Below, piece by piece: positions 42,396 to 50,011 of a DNA stretch of 52,031 nt (position 1 is the stretch's first letter; each line of letters starts with the position of its first letter). This stretch comes from Candidatus Saccharimonadota bacterium (GTDB lineage: Bacteria; Patescibacteriota; Saccharimonadia; Saccharimonadales; AQU-01), in assembly GCA_018499905.2 (NCBI GenBank), contig JAHBAU020000040.1, positions 1 through 52,031 of the forward strand, in the 5' to 3' direction. The position numbers and the translations under genes were made by a program. The notes under the pieces were generated by a model, which had not been told where the DNA came from, did no database searches, and was given only the letters and a program-made list of their open reading frames with translations.

Positions 42396-43379
42396 ATGCC
42401 TAAATCGAATATGCGTGGATTAATTTCTTTTGTATTGCCAGTCTACAATGAGTCAGCTAGCCTGATGCATTTCTATAGTGCCTTGAGCCGAGCTATAGCC
42501 AAAAAGCCAGCCTACAAATATGAGCTAATATTCATTGATGACGGGAGTACGGACTCGTCCCCGGCAGTACTTAATAAATTACACGCCAAGGACTCTAGAG
42601 TTGTCATCATCAGCTTGTCGCGTAATTTTGGCCACCAGATGGCGGTCACGGCAGGTCTTGACTACGCTCAGGGAGATGCGGTCATTATCATGGATACCGA
42701 CTTACAAGACCCGCCGGCAGTCGCCATGCGGCTGGTACAAAAGTGGGAGCAAGGATTTGATGTTGTCTATGCCAAACGGCGATCGCGACAAGACAGCCTA
42801 GCCAAACGAACATCTGCTGCTTTATTTTATAGATTGCTGGCTCGGTTATCAGATATTGAAATACCGGCTAATACCGGCGACTTTCGCTTGTTAGACAAGA
42901 AAGTGGTTGCCGAATTGCAGAAATTCGGAGAGCAAGATCGTTTTATGCGAGGGCTGGTTAGCTATGTTGGGTTCCGACAAACCGCTGTGCATTTTGATAG
43001 ACAGAAGCGCTTTGCTGGTAAAAGCGGCTACTCCTTCTCTAAGATGTGGAAGTTGGCTATTGATGGCATCTTAGGGTTCTCAAATAAACCCCTTAAATTG
43101 ATTGCTCGTGTTGGATTATTTTTCTCATTCCTCAGCTTTGCTGGCATCGTCTATGCAACAACCATGAAGTTTATTGATCCTGGCCACGTTGTGCCTGGTT
43201 GGGCGTTCATTACCATCTCCGTATTGTTGATGGGCGGCGTTCAGCTGATTGTCCTGGGGATGCTAGGCAGTTACATTGGGCGAATTTATAACGAAGTCAA
43301 ACATCGTCCGCTTTACATTACCGCGTCGGTGAATGACAGGCGGCAGCCATCTACCAAGACTAGACGTCACACTAGCTAG
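42396..43379 (+). CDS. GT2 glycosyltransferase, polyprenyl-phosphate sugar synthase type
   Basis: A 327-residue family 2 enzyme of the DPM1/GtrB type, which loads a sugar from a nucleotide sugar onto polyprenyl phosphate at the inner membrane face. GT-A domain: FVLPVYNESASL, IDDGSTDSS, SRNFGHQMAVTAGLDYA, MDTDLQDPP (DxD) and NTGDFRLLDKKVV. Two C-terminal membrane helices (about 235-257 and 268-292). The start may be the ATG at 42396 or the one at 42411 (MRGLISFVLPVYNE). The GtrA-like gene lies directly downstream on the other strand. Confidence 0.93.
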   Translation: MPKSNMRGLISFVLPVYNESASLMHFYSALSRAIAKKPAYKYELIFIDDGSTDSSPAVLNKLHAKDSRVVIISLSRNFGHQMAVTAGLDYAQGDAVIIMDTDLQDPPAVAMRLVQKWEQGFDVVYAKRRSRQDSLAKRTSAALFYRLLARLSDIEIPANTGDFRLLDKKVVAELQKFGEQDRFMRGLVSYVGFRQTAVHFDRQKRFAGKSGYSFSKMWKLAIDGILGFSNKPLKLIARVGLFFSFLSFAGIVYATTMKFIDPGHVVPGWAFITISVLLMGGVQLIVLGMLGSYIGRIYNEVKHRPLYITASVNDRRQPSTKTRRHTS

Positions 43380-43385
43380 CAATGG

Positions 43386-43826
43386 TTACTGTAAAGTGTG
43401 TTGGCTGAAAATGCGTGACCGCGACCAGTAATAATTCCAGAACATTACTATGGCTGTGGCGAAAACAAGACAGACCATATAGTGCAGCTGCGTCAGAGTA
43501 ACGCCCAGCGACACAAGTAAAACCAGGATCGCGGCACCGCTCCAAGAGCTAGCATGAAACGCCAACAACTTGGTAGTAAGCGATGTGTCTTTTCGAGATA
43601 GATGCCTAAATGTCCAGTTGTTATGCCAGGCGAAGTTAGATAACACACCGCCTTCGGCACTAATTATCTGCGCGACAACAATTGGCAAGCCAACTCGGTC
43701 GTACAAGATGTATAAAATGATGCTACTGATGACAAACGCAAAACTGCCGACAAAGGCAAACCTTACTTTGTCGTTCTTGATTAGACTCACAATTGCTGAC
43801 CGTTCAACTTTTTGCATAGTGTTCAT
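43386..43826 (-). CDS. GtrA-like membrane protein
   Basis: A 146-residue four-helix protein of the GtrA family, proposed to flip polyprenyl-linked sugars or otherwise support membrane glycosylation. Typical features are KVRFAFVGSFAFVISSIILYIL (helix 1), AEGGVLSNFAWHNNWTFR and the closing NYYWSRSRIF. The ATG at 43826 was chosen because the frame upstream of it runs across the divergent gene's promoter; the ATG at 43817 is possible. With the neighbouring GT2 and GT-C-like genes it makes a GtrA/B/C-style set. Confidence 0.85.
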   Translation of the reverse strand: MNTMQKVERSAIVSLIKNDKVRFAFVGSFAFVISSIILYILYDRVGLPIVVAQIISAEGGVLSNFAWHNNWTFRHLSRKDTSLTTKLLAFHASSWSGAAILVLLVSLGVTLTQLHYMVCLVFATAIVMFWNYYWSRSRIFSQHTLQ

Positions 43827-43905
43827 TGTAATCCATGCCAGAAAACGCCGCGTGTAATTATCTGTAACATTGTTGTTTTGGCAGGCGATCGTTATAATCT
43901 TGCTT

Positions 43906-44463
43906 ATGCCCGAGCCAGAATACCCCCAAAATCCCAACGACAGCAATTGGCAGTACACGTCTGGCGCGAATGAAGAGGTCCCATCCGATTCCGGTTATGA
44001 TATTGAGCCTGTTACTTGGCGCGCTCATGAATTTATACATCACCCGAAAAGCGCCCAGTGGTACATGGGGTTAGCTGTCGGGACTATTTTGTTGGCGCTT
44101 GGTGTCTACTTTATGTCAGACAGCGACTTTGTATCTGTAGGGGTTGTTCTCATCACTGCTATTGTTTTTGGCATCTTCGCCAGCCGAAAACCAAGAGAAA
44201 TGGATTATCGGATTGACCAAAATGGCGTATCTATTGGAGACAAGCTATTTACCTTCGCTAGTTTTAAATCATTTTCGCAAGTTGACGAGGGGGAGTATCC
44301 AGCAATCTGGCTCATGCCCCTTAAGCGTTTCATGCCGATAATATCGTTATATTTCGACCCCGCGCAGGAACAACAAATTATTGAAGCGTTGTCAGCAAGT
44401 TTGCCATTTGAAGATCTGCGCCCTGGCCTTATTGACAACTTGATGCATCGACTGAAATTTTGA
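43906..44463 (+). CDS. Two-helix membrane protein with PH-like C-terminal part
   Basis: A 185-residue protein. About 50 polar N-terminal residues are followed by two close membrane helices (about 55-92), then a beta-rich cytoplasmic part with DYRIDQNGVSIGDKLFTFASFKSF and a final helix, resembling bacterial PH-like/YdbT-style domains. The start ATG at 43906 is supported by TATAAT 13 bases upstream; an in-frame TTG at 43870 belongs to the -35 region. Function unknown. Confidence 0.65.
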   Translation: MPEPEYPQNPNDSNWQYTSGANEEVPSDSGYDIEPVTWRAHEFIHHPKSAQWYMGLAVGTILLALGVYFMSDSDFVSVGVVLITAIVFGIFASRKPREMDYRIDQNGVSIGDKLFTFASFKSFSQVDEGEYPAIWLMPLKRFMPIISLYFDPAQEQQIIEALSASLPFEDLRPGLIDNLMHRLKF

Positions 44464-44583
44464 AAACGTTGCCAAAACAGGGGTAGTCTGCTAGTATTAC
44501 AGCTGTTCTGTGTCTTTTTTGGGACCATAGCACTTGGTTAATAGCCTCGTATGCTGTGCCTGTTATTGACACTACACAATCAA

Positions 44584-44660
44584 GCACCCGTAGCTCAGCT
44601 GGATAGAGCGCCAGTTTGCGGTACTGGAGGTCGTGTGTTCGAATCACGCCGGGTGTACCA
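44584..44660 (+). tRNA. tRNA-Arg(GCG)
   Basis: A 77-nt class I tRNA with acceptor GCACCCG/CGGGTGT (G1-U72 wobble), anticodon stem CCAGT/ACTGG with loop TTGCGGT giving GCG (reads CGC and CGU), T-loop TTCGAAT and encoded CCA. Most bacteria read these codons with an ACG anticodon edited to inosine; a genomic G34 is the less usual solution. Confidence 0.92.
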
Positions 44661-44695
44661 AGAAAAGAGTCGGTTATTTAACCGGCTTTTTTCTT
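44661..44695 (+). terminator. Terminator of tRNA-Arg
   Basis: Hairpin AGTCGGTT/AACCGGCT with a 4-base loop, followed by TTTTTCTT. Confidence 0.9.
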
Positions 44696-44751
44696 GGCTT
44701 CATTCTCCAGTGGCTTGAAGATTCAAGCACCCGTTGTGTTTAATTGGGCAT

Positions 44752-45498
44752 CTACTTTTTAGTAGTCTTTTGGGCAACCAGCATCACGCTTGTGCCCACA
44801 GGCAACCGTATGTGTTTTAGCAGTCGAGACTCAGCCCTGACCAGCATGATCAATAGTTTATTTATGACCCCTGGCAAGGCAGGGAACGATGACTCCGCTT
44901 GCTTGTTTGGGTTCCTTTTCTTCAATCTTTCAAGCGTTCTAGCAACTAGGAACAGTGGTAGTGTGATCATGAAACAGTAGCTCAGTTTAGCAATTCTGAG
45001 ATTTTCGTTATCTTTGGTCAAGCGCGCTATTTTACTAGTTGTGTAGCGTCGATAGTGATGCATTGACTCGTCATGCTCCGACCATAGCCACTGATAAGCA
45101 GGTACTGTAATAAATAGCTTTCCACCTGGCTTGAGAACCCGAGTCCACTCGACTAGGGCCGTACTGTCGTCTGCTATGTGTTCCAAAACATCAAAAGCAC
45201 ACACAATATCAAAGCTATTGTCCCGAAAGGGAAGACGCCGCCCATCAAATAATGTAACGTCAAAGCCCCGCTTCTTGGCAAACTTTTGCGCTGTTTTGGA
45301 AGTATCGACATTTGTTACTGAACCGTAAGCTTGGAGTGTCGCGATTGTTCCGCCAGTGCCGCTACCAATATTCAAAATTTTCGAACGATAATTATCAGAA
45401 ATCAAAGCCAGTTGGCCGCCAATAATACTCAAACGTCCAATGTGCCACCAGTAGTAGCTTTCAGCGTTGGCCAGTCGTTCATATTCTGATCTATACAT
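44752..45498 (-). CDS. Class I SAM-dependent methyltransferase
   Basis: A 248-residue methyltransferase of the UbiE/Methyltransf_11 type. Motif I is ILNIGSGTGG (about 41-50), the acidic end of strand 2 is NVDTS, the strand 4 region is FDIVCAFDVLEHI, and RVLKPGGKLFITVPAYQWLWSEHDESMHHYRRYT matches members found in polysaccharide and polyprenol-linked sugar loci. A hydrophobic segment near 165-180 and a basic C-terminus suggest membrane association. The start at 45498 (MYRSEYERL) was preferred over a codon 12 positions upstream. The gene follows comF after 39 bp, same strand. Confidence 0.9.
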   Translation of the reverse strand: MYRSEYERLANAESYYWWHIGRLSIIGGQLALISDNYRSKILNIGSGTGGTIATLQAYGSVTNVDTSKTAQKFAKKRGFDVTLFDGRRLPFRDNSFDIVCAFDVLEHIADDSTALVEWTRVLKPGGKLFITVPAYQWLWSEHDESMHHYRRYTTSKIARLTKDNENLRIAKLSYCFMITLPLFLVARTLERLKKRNPNKQAESSFPALPGVINKLLIMLVRAESRLLKHIRLPVGTSVMLVAQKTTKK

Positions 45499-45537
45499 AA
45501 GAGACAGGGCGCATTGTAACACGTTACAAACCATGCA

Positions 45538-46245
45538 TTAACCCCTGTTCTCTGGAATCGTTATTGTTGCCAGGGATTGTCCAGCAAAGACAACAGCGCC
45601 TACCGAAAGTACCCCGCATGCCTTTAGTGTTCGAGCCGCTGCTTCGAGCGTTGCACCAGTAGTCAGTACATCGTCTACAAGCAACACATGTCGCCCGGCA
45701 AGAGATTGTGATCGCGTAACACGGAACGCCCCGATCATTTGCCGGTAGCGATCTTCTCGCTTCGCTCCCACCTGTCGAGTTTGACTTAGTCTTACAAGAT
45801 GCTCCTCATAAGACAAAGTTTTGAGGCGCGCTATCTCTTTAGCTAACAACCTAGCGTGGTCATAGCCACGCCGTCGAACCCGCACAGTGGCGGTTGGGGC
45901 AGGGACAACGATCGTATATCTATTTATGGGCGGGATGCTTTTTGCCATCATCGCTGCAATCGCTTTGCAGGCGGCCTGAGCACGTTCAAATTTAAAACTA
46001 TAAAGAAGCCGCTTCGTAGACTCATTCAGCTCGCCTGCCACCCACACATACTTCAGCGGGGCTCTCTTTAGGCAGTCTGCACATGTTGCGCTGTGGCGCG
46101 TTGCGCGTCGACAACGATAACAGCGTGAAACCTGGGGCACAAACAGTTTGTCTTGGCATGATAAACAGATAACCGCTCCTTCTTTACGGCAATACAAACA
46201 GTCGAAAGGAGCAACAACTTGGATAAGGCTTTCTGCAAGATTCAT
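45538..46245 (-). CDS. comF: ComF family phosphoribosyltransferase-like protein
   Basis: A 235-residue ComF homologue, a cytoplasmic protein needed for DNA uptake in naturally competent bacteria. The N-terminal part has paired cysteines (C16xxC19, C27xxC30, C42xxC45, C54xxC57) that form zinc-binding knuckles. The PRPP loop HVLLVDDVLTTGAT (about 186-199) and the VPAPTATVRVRRRGYDHARLLA segment are family-typical. The methyltransferase gene lies downstream on the same strand. Confidence 0.94.
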   Translation of the reverse strand: MNLAESLIQVVAPFDCLYCRKEGAVICLSCQDKLFVPQVSRCYRCRRATRHSATCADCLKRAPLKYVWVAGELNESTKRLLYSFKFERAQAACKAIAAMMAKSIPPINRYTIVVPAPTATVRVRRRGYDHARLLAKEIARLKTLSYEEHLVRLSQTRQVGAKREDRYRQMIGAFRVTRSQSLAGRHVLLVDDVLTTGATLEAAARTLKACGVLSVGAVVFAGQSLATITIPENRG

Positions 46246-46321
46246 AAGTTATAAACCGCTTGTTGTTATAAATCTGTTGTAAATAAGTACCGCCAGAGGT
46301 TGTGGCACTAGTGTAAGGTGG

Positions 46322-46327
46322 TATACT
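46322..46327 (+). promoter_or_regulatory. -10 box of hsp20
   Basis: TATACT preceded by TTGTGG (46300-46305) at 16 bases. It gives a leader of about 60 nt ending in a GGAGGG Shine-Dalgarno. No CIRCE element is visible here. Confidence 0.55.
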
Positions 46328-46393
46328 ACCTAACACAAGATAAAAATTAGTTTACCACTAAAATTATCATCTTACCCGGAGGGAAGTACAGCA

Positions 46394-46894
46394 ATGATGG
46401 CGAGAAGAAATCGCTCTAACGAAGATTTACTCATGGAAGAAGACGAGTTAACTGCCGCATTTTTAGGTGATGATGATGCACCAATGGTTGATGACACTGG
46501 CGCTGTCGGTGATCCTGCTGCAATGCCTGCAGCACCTAGTAGCGATGATTGGGACGAAGAAGAGGCTGTGCCAGGCCAATTAGCAGTAGATGTGTATGAA
46601 ACCCGCGAGAAGCTCGTTGTTAAGGGCCGTGTCGCCGGTGTGAACAAGCAAGAACTAGATGTTAGCATTTCAGATAACACACTCAGCATCCGCGGCACTC
46701 TGTCGGCAGGCAACGAAGACGATGTCGAGAACTATTTTGTGCAAGAATGTTATTGGGGAGAGTTTTCGCGCAGCATTACTTTGCCGGTACCGGTTAAAGA
46801 AGACGAGATCGAGGCAGTACTAAAAGACGGCGTTCTGACCATCTCTTTCAGCAAAGTCAAACAAGATACAGTTAAGAAGATCCAGGTTCTCTAG
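46394..46894 (+). CDS. Small heat-shock protein, Hsp20 family
   Basis: A 166-residue ATP-independent holdase. The first 60 residues are acidic and probably disordered (Asp/Glu-rich, with Ala-Pro). The alpha-crystallin domain follows from about 63: LAVDVYETREKLVVKGRVAGV, VSISDNTLSIRGT, YFVQECYWGEFSRSITLP and LKDGVLTISFSK. There is no IxI tail; the C-terminus is KKIQVL. GGAGGG lies ten bases before the first of two adjacent ATGs. A strong terminator follows. Confidence 0.95.
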   Translation: MMARRNRSNEDLLMEEDELTAAFLGDDDAPMVDDTGAVGDPAAMPAAPSSDDWDEEEAVPGQLAVDVYETREKLVVKGRVAGVNKQELDVSISDNTLSIRGTLSAGNEDDVENYFVQECYWGEFSRSITLPVPVKEDEIEAVLKDGVLTISFSKVKQDTVKKIQVL

Positions 46895-46919
46895 CACACA
46901 TAACCTGTGGTCTGTTAAT

Positions 46920-46950
46920 AAAACCCCTCTTGAACCGCAAGAGGGGTTTT
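46920..46950 (+). terminator. Terminator of hsp20
   Basis: A 13-bp hairpin AAAACCCCTCTTG / CAAGAGGGGTTTT with a 5-base loop. Confidence 0.9.
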
Positions 46951-46983
46951 AAATATCTGGTTAGGAAATGGATTCGGACACAA

Positions 46984-47008
46984 AAACACCCCCGGGTAGG
47001 GGGTGTTT
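46984..47008 (-). terminator. Terminator of the pilin operon
   Basis: Hairpin AAACACCCCC/GGGGGTGTTT with a T-rich tail on the minus strand, 25 bp after the last pilin gene. Confidence 0.85.
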
Positions 47009-47032
47009 GATTTTGCAGTTACTGGATTTTTG

Positions 47033-47464
47033 TTAGAGCCAAAGGGCAACGCCGTTGGAGACGCTGGTAGCCTTGGCCAATACGAAGCGAACGATAAGCT
47101 GTGCAAGAGCAACCACGACCAGGCCGATGAGGGCATACATAATGGTGTTTTTTGCAGCGGTTACGTTGCCGGAGTCACCACTGGAAGTGATGTACTTGAA
47201 GCCACCGTAGATCATCATCACAATGGCGATGAAGCCGACAACAACCGAGAACACGTTAATCACCAAAGTGATAATAGCGTTAAGACCCTGGTTTTCATTG
47301 TTAGTTGTTGAACAGGGCGTCTGATTGGTTGTCAGGTTCGTGCCACCACAGAGGCTATTAGCGATGCTTGGCTGGGCCAGAACAGACGCAGGCGCCGCAA
47401 CTGGTACCAACAAAGCTGCAGAGGCTGCAACCGTCGCCATAATTCTTTTTAATGATTTGATCAT
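47033..47464 (-). CDS. VirB2/TrbC-like pilin paralogue 6
   Basis: A 143-residue predicted pilin subunit. It has a cleavable signal (about 1-30, ending VLA-QPS), a short polar region with two Cys and Asn/Thr-rich sequence, and two long helices (about 62-88 and 103-130) joined by the motif YGGFKYITSSGDSGNV...AKN. This layout is that of type IV secretion/conjugative pilins. A GAAAGG Shine-Dalgarno lies before the ATG. It is the last of six related genes and is set apart from the fifth by 224 bp that hold its own -10-like sequences. Confidence 0.8.
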   Translation of the reverse strand: MIKSLKRIMATVAASAALLVPVAAPASVLAQPSIANSLCGGTNLTTNQTPCSTTNNENQGLNAIITLVINVFSVVVGFIAIVMMIYGGFKYITSSGDSGNVTAAKNTIMYALIGLVVVALAQLIVRFVLAKATSVSNGVALWL

Positions 47465-47567
47465 AACTAGTACTACCTTTCTTTATGTAGCTTACTTATA
47501 CGTGTGATTTATACCACACCCAGATTTTCTTTTCAAGGGTTAATTTTGCAGAATAACAGATAAAAGC

Positions 47568-47675
47568 ATGAGCGTCATAATAACTACGATTGCCTTACTT
47601 ATACTATCTTCAATGCTATTTGTTGCGCTTGTATCAAAAAAGATGCTGCTATTGCAGGGGGTTAGCGGAGTTTGA
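47568..47675 (+). CDS. Possible 35-residue membrane peptide
   Basis: A short frame (starts MSVIITTIALLILSSM) made almost wholly of one hydrophobic helix with a KK end, opposite to and between two pilin genes. No Shine-Dalgarno or clear promoter is visible. It may be chance. Confidence 0.2.
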   Translation: MSVIITTIALLILSSMLFVALVSKKMLLLQGVSGV

Positions 47676-47688
47676 ATTCCTGGGTTGC

Positions 47689-48108
47689 TTAACAAGGACG
47701 GCCGGGGGCACACACGACAGGAGCAGCGCCGCCAGTCGTGGAGCGTGATTTTGCGATGACAAAACGCAGGATCACCTGCGAGGTAACGACTAGCGCCACA
47801 CCAATCAGCGCATAAATCACCGTACTTTTCGCTTGGGCTACCTTATTGGAATCGCCCCCTGAGGTAATATACTTATAGCCACTAAGAATCACCATTATAA
47901 CGGCGGCCACACCTACAATAATTGTAAACACTGTGATGGCAGCCGTCAGGGCGTTATCGACTGTCGGACCGCCCGGGTCAGTCGAATTTACACTGTTTAG
48001 AATATCGTTTTGCGCATCTGCTTGAACAAATGTCGGTGTTAATAAACCAATGCTTATGACTGATCCGGCTGTTACGGCAAAAAGTTTGAATGCATTTTTT
48101 AGAGTCAT
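47689..48108 (-). CDS. VirB2/TrbC-like pilin paralogue 5
   Basis: A 139-residue pilin-like protein with a signal peptide (about 1-31), a short Asn/Asp/Thr/Pro segment, then two helices around the motif LSGYKYITSGGDSNKVAQAKS. The C-terminus has a Gly/Ala/Pro tail with two cysteines, which the others lack, and could allow cross-linking. It follows paralogue 4 after 14 bp in the same operon. Confidence 0.8.
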   Translation of the reverse strand: MTLKNAFKLFAVTAGSVISIGLLTPTFVQADAQNDILNSVNSTDPGGPTVDNALTAAITVFTIIVGVAAVIMVILSGYKYITSGGDSNKVAQAKSTVIYALIGVALVVTSQVILRFVIAKSRSTTGGAAPVVCAPGRPC

Positions 48109-48122
48109 GATTATCCTTAAAT

Positions 48123-48518
48123 CTATAGCTTATTAAACACAAATACTATTATAGCGCGGGCAAAAAGAGTTACGACAACACCGATTACGGCATACTTTGC
48201 CGTATTCTTAGCGTTGGTGATATTACCGGGGTCGCCTCCGGCTGTTATATACCGGAAACCGGCGATTATTAATACAATTACCGAGGCGATACCCGTAATG
48301 ATCGATATCAGGCCAATGGCCTTAGTGATTATTCCGTCCGGCCCATACAATGAGTTACTGGATGTTGTTTGAGGTTTGGCGGCTTCCTCACAGACAGTAC
48401 TACCACTTACGCCGTTACAAGCCTGGTTAAATGGGTCGAACTGAGCATATACAGGTAGGGCATACCCACTAAATATAACGGCGGCGAGCAGCGAGATACT
48501 TGCAATGATGCGTCTCAT
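48123..48518 (-). CDS. VirB2/TrbC-like pilin paralogue 4
   Basis: A 131-residue pilin-like protein with a signal peptide (about 1-25, ending VYA-QFD). The polar segment has two cysteines (QACNGVSGSTVC). Two helices are joined by IAGFRYITAGGDPGNITNAKN. Its ATG overlaps the stop of paralogue 3 (ATGA), so translation is coupled. Confidence 0.8.
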   Translation of the reverse strand: MRRIIASISLLAAVIFSGYALPVYAQFDPFNQACNGVSGSTVCEEAAKPQTTSSNSLYGPDGIITKAIGLISIITGIASVIVLIIAGFRYITAGGDPGNITNAKNTAKYAVIGVVVTLFARAIIVFVFNKL

Positions 48519-48802
48519 AACTTACCGATCACAAAGGTTACGATACTAAAGGCGATGGCGCTGACAACCAGGCCAACGACGGCGAAAATAATTGCATTCC
48601 TAGCTTTGGCAGCGCCTTTTGGATCACCGGCTGCCGCCACGTAGCGTAAACCTGCTACGACAATTACTAGTACAGCCAGGCTGCCTGCAATCCCAAAAAT
48701 AACACTTAATGATGTCCTGACCCGGCTGTTAGTTAATCCACCCTTAGGAATGTTCAATTCAGATTCAGTAATTAGCTGGGCGAGTAGGTGATGTATATTC
48801 AT
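48515..48802 (-). CDS. VirB2/TrbC-like pilin paralogue 3 (short)
   Basis: A 95-residue member, the shortest of the set. There is no classical signal peptide; the N-terminal 30 residues are polar (MNIHHLLAQLITESELNIPKGG). Two helices then flank VAGLRYVAAAGDPKGAAKARN. It may be a membrane-inserted accessory subunit rather than a processed pilin. ATGA overlap with paralogue 4. Confidence 0.75.
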   Translation of the reverse strand: MNIHHLLAQLITESELNIPKGGLTNSRVRTSLSVIFGIAGSLAVLVIVVAGLRYVAAAGDPKGAAKARNAIIFAVVGLVVSAIAFSIVTFVIGKL

Positions 48803-48803
48803 A

Positions 48804-49268
48804 TCAGTTCAAAACGGTGTTGCCCACTAATCTTACTATTCCAGTCGCCAACATAGCCAACACTAGACCGATGAGAGCATTTTGTACCGTATGACGAGCA
48901 ATCGTTGTTTTCGGAACGTTGCCAGCTCCCAAATCACCCTGACTCAAGATAAACTGGAATCCGCCATATATTACAAAGCCGACCGCTGCCAGGGCGCCAA
49001 GTCTTAACAGAATTTCAACGACCGCTAGGCCGACCTTTGCAATATCACCGGGAAAATTGAACTTAAGCGTACATTTTCCGGCGACTTTCGTATCCTGGTC
49101 AAGATATTTGTACCAGGTAGGGAAAGCTAAGAAATTCGAACTTGATGACCGGCAATCACCGGGTTGAGCTACTGGCGGCCCTTGGGCATAAGATACAGAA
49201 GGCGCCATAACTACTAGAAAACTGGCAAACACCAGACTCGTTAACAAGCCAGCAATAAATTTCTTCAT
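48804..49268 (-). CDS. VirB2/TrbC-like pilin paralogue 2
   Basis: A 154-residue protein with a signal peptide (MKKFIAGLL..., about 1-28), a 45-residue external loop with two cysteines and aromatic residues, and two helices flanking YGGFQFILSQGDLG...AR. The ATG at 49268, two bases after the preceding stop, was chosen over an upstream in-frame codon because it begins a good signal peptide. Confidence 0.8.
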   Translation of the reverse strand: MKKFIAGLLTSLVFASFLVVMAPSVSYAQGPPVAQPGDCRSSSSNFLAFPTWYKYLDQDTKVAGKCTLKFNFPGDIAKVGLAVVEILLRLGALAAVGFVIYGGFQFILSQGDLGAGNVPKTTIARHTVQNALIGLVLAMLATGIVRLVGNTVLN

Positions 49269-49270
49269 TT

Positions 49271-49867
49271 TTACAACACTCCTCCGGGCACAATCCATTG
49301 GAGGAAGGCATACATAAAGGCAAACATCACTAATGCAAATATGGCATTTTTTATGCGGTTTTTGGCTTCACTCACAGCCTTAGGGTCATCAGCTGAAGTG
49401 GAATATTGAATGCCACCCCAGACGATGACAGCCACGACAATCACACCAACCAGAGCAGCCAAGGCGTTGATAATACCGATCAATAGCTTAATTACTCCAC
49501 AATTATTTTGATTGAGGGTGTCACCAGCGCAATCGTCTTTATTGACTTCACCAAAACTAAATGACTCGTCGCCCGGTGTACCCGAACCCGCCACCGTAAT
49601 CGTGTTACAGTCTGTTTCGTTGTAAGGCCCAATGCCCGGGCTTAATAGGTTGGCCACATAACATTTATTTGGTTCTGGTGTCACCGAACTTGGGCATGAC
49701 GCCGTTTGGATATCGCCGTTGGTTTGTCGGATATAGCAGCCAGGAGGCGCAACCGCTAGCGTTCGCGACGGGGCAAAAACCACAAGACCGGTCGCCGACA
49801 TTGCTACGAGCAGTACCAATAGTTCAATTCGTTTTATGAGAACCGTCAGGGAAGACATTTTATACAT
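49271..49867 (-). CDS. VirB2/TrbC-like pilin paralogue 1 with long external segment
   Basis: A 198-residue protein, the longest of the set and the first of the operon. The signal anchor (about 12-35) is followed by about 85 residues of external sequence with eight cysteines, suggesting disulfides. Two helices then flank WGGIQYSTSADDPKAVSEAKNRI. The ATG at 49867 or the one at 49858 is the start. It lies 144 bp from the divergent VirB6-like gene. It may be a tip or adaptor pilin; that is inference. Confidence 0.75.
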   Translation of the reverse strand: MYKMSSLTVLIKRIELLVLLVAMSATGLVVFAPSRTLAVAPPGCYIRQTNGDIQTASCPSSVTPEPNKCYVANLLSPGIGPYNETDCNTITVAGSGTPGDESFSFGEVNKDDCAGDTLNQNNCGVIKLLIGIINALAALVGVIVVAVIVWGGIQYSTSADDPKAVSEAKNRIKNAIFALVMFAFMYAFLQWIVPGGVL

Positions 49868-50011
49868 AATTATCATGTATCAATATATCTTTTCAGCTTT
49901 CCAAACACAAACTTCATTCTCGCAGTCTTCATTATATTGTAGTTTAGTCCGTGTGATATAGCTTCATTTAGCCAGTTGTCGAGAGTATTTTTGTGTTATC
50001 ATTTAAGCAAC

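Noticed and set aside
44464-44583. Gene or promoter in the gap before tRNA-Arg
   Set aside because: No open frame with coding character. A TTGACA at 44568 is too close to the tRNA to be its -35 box.
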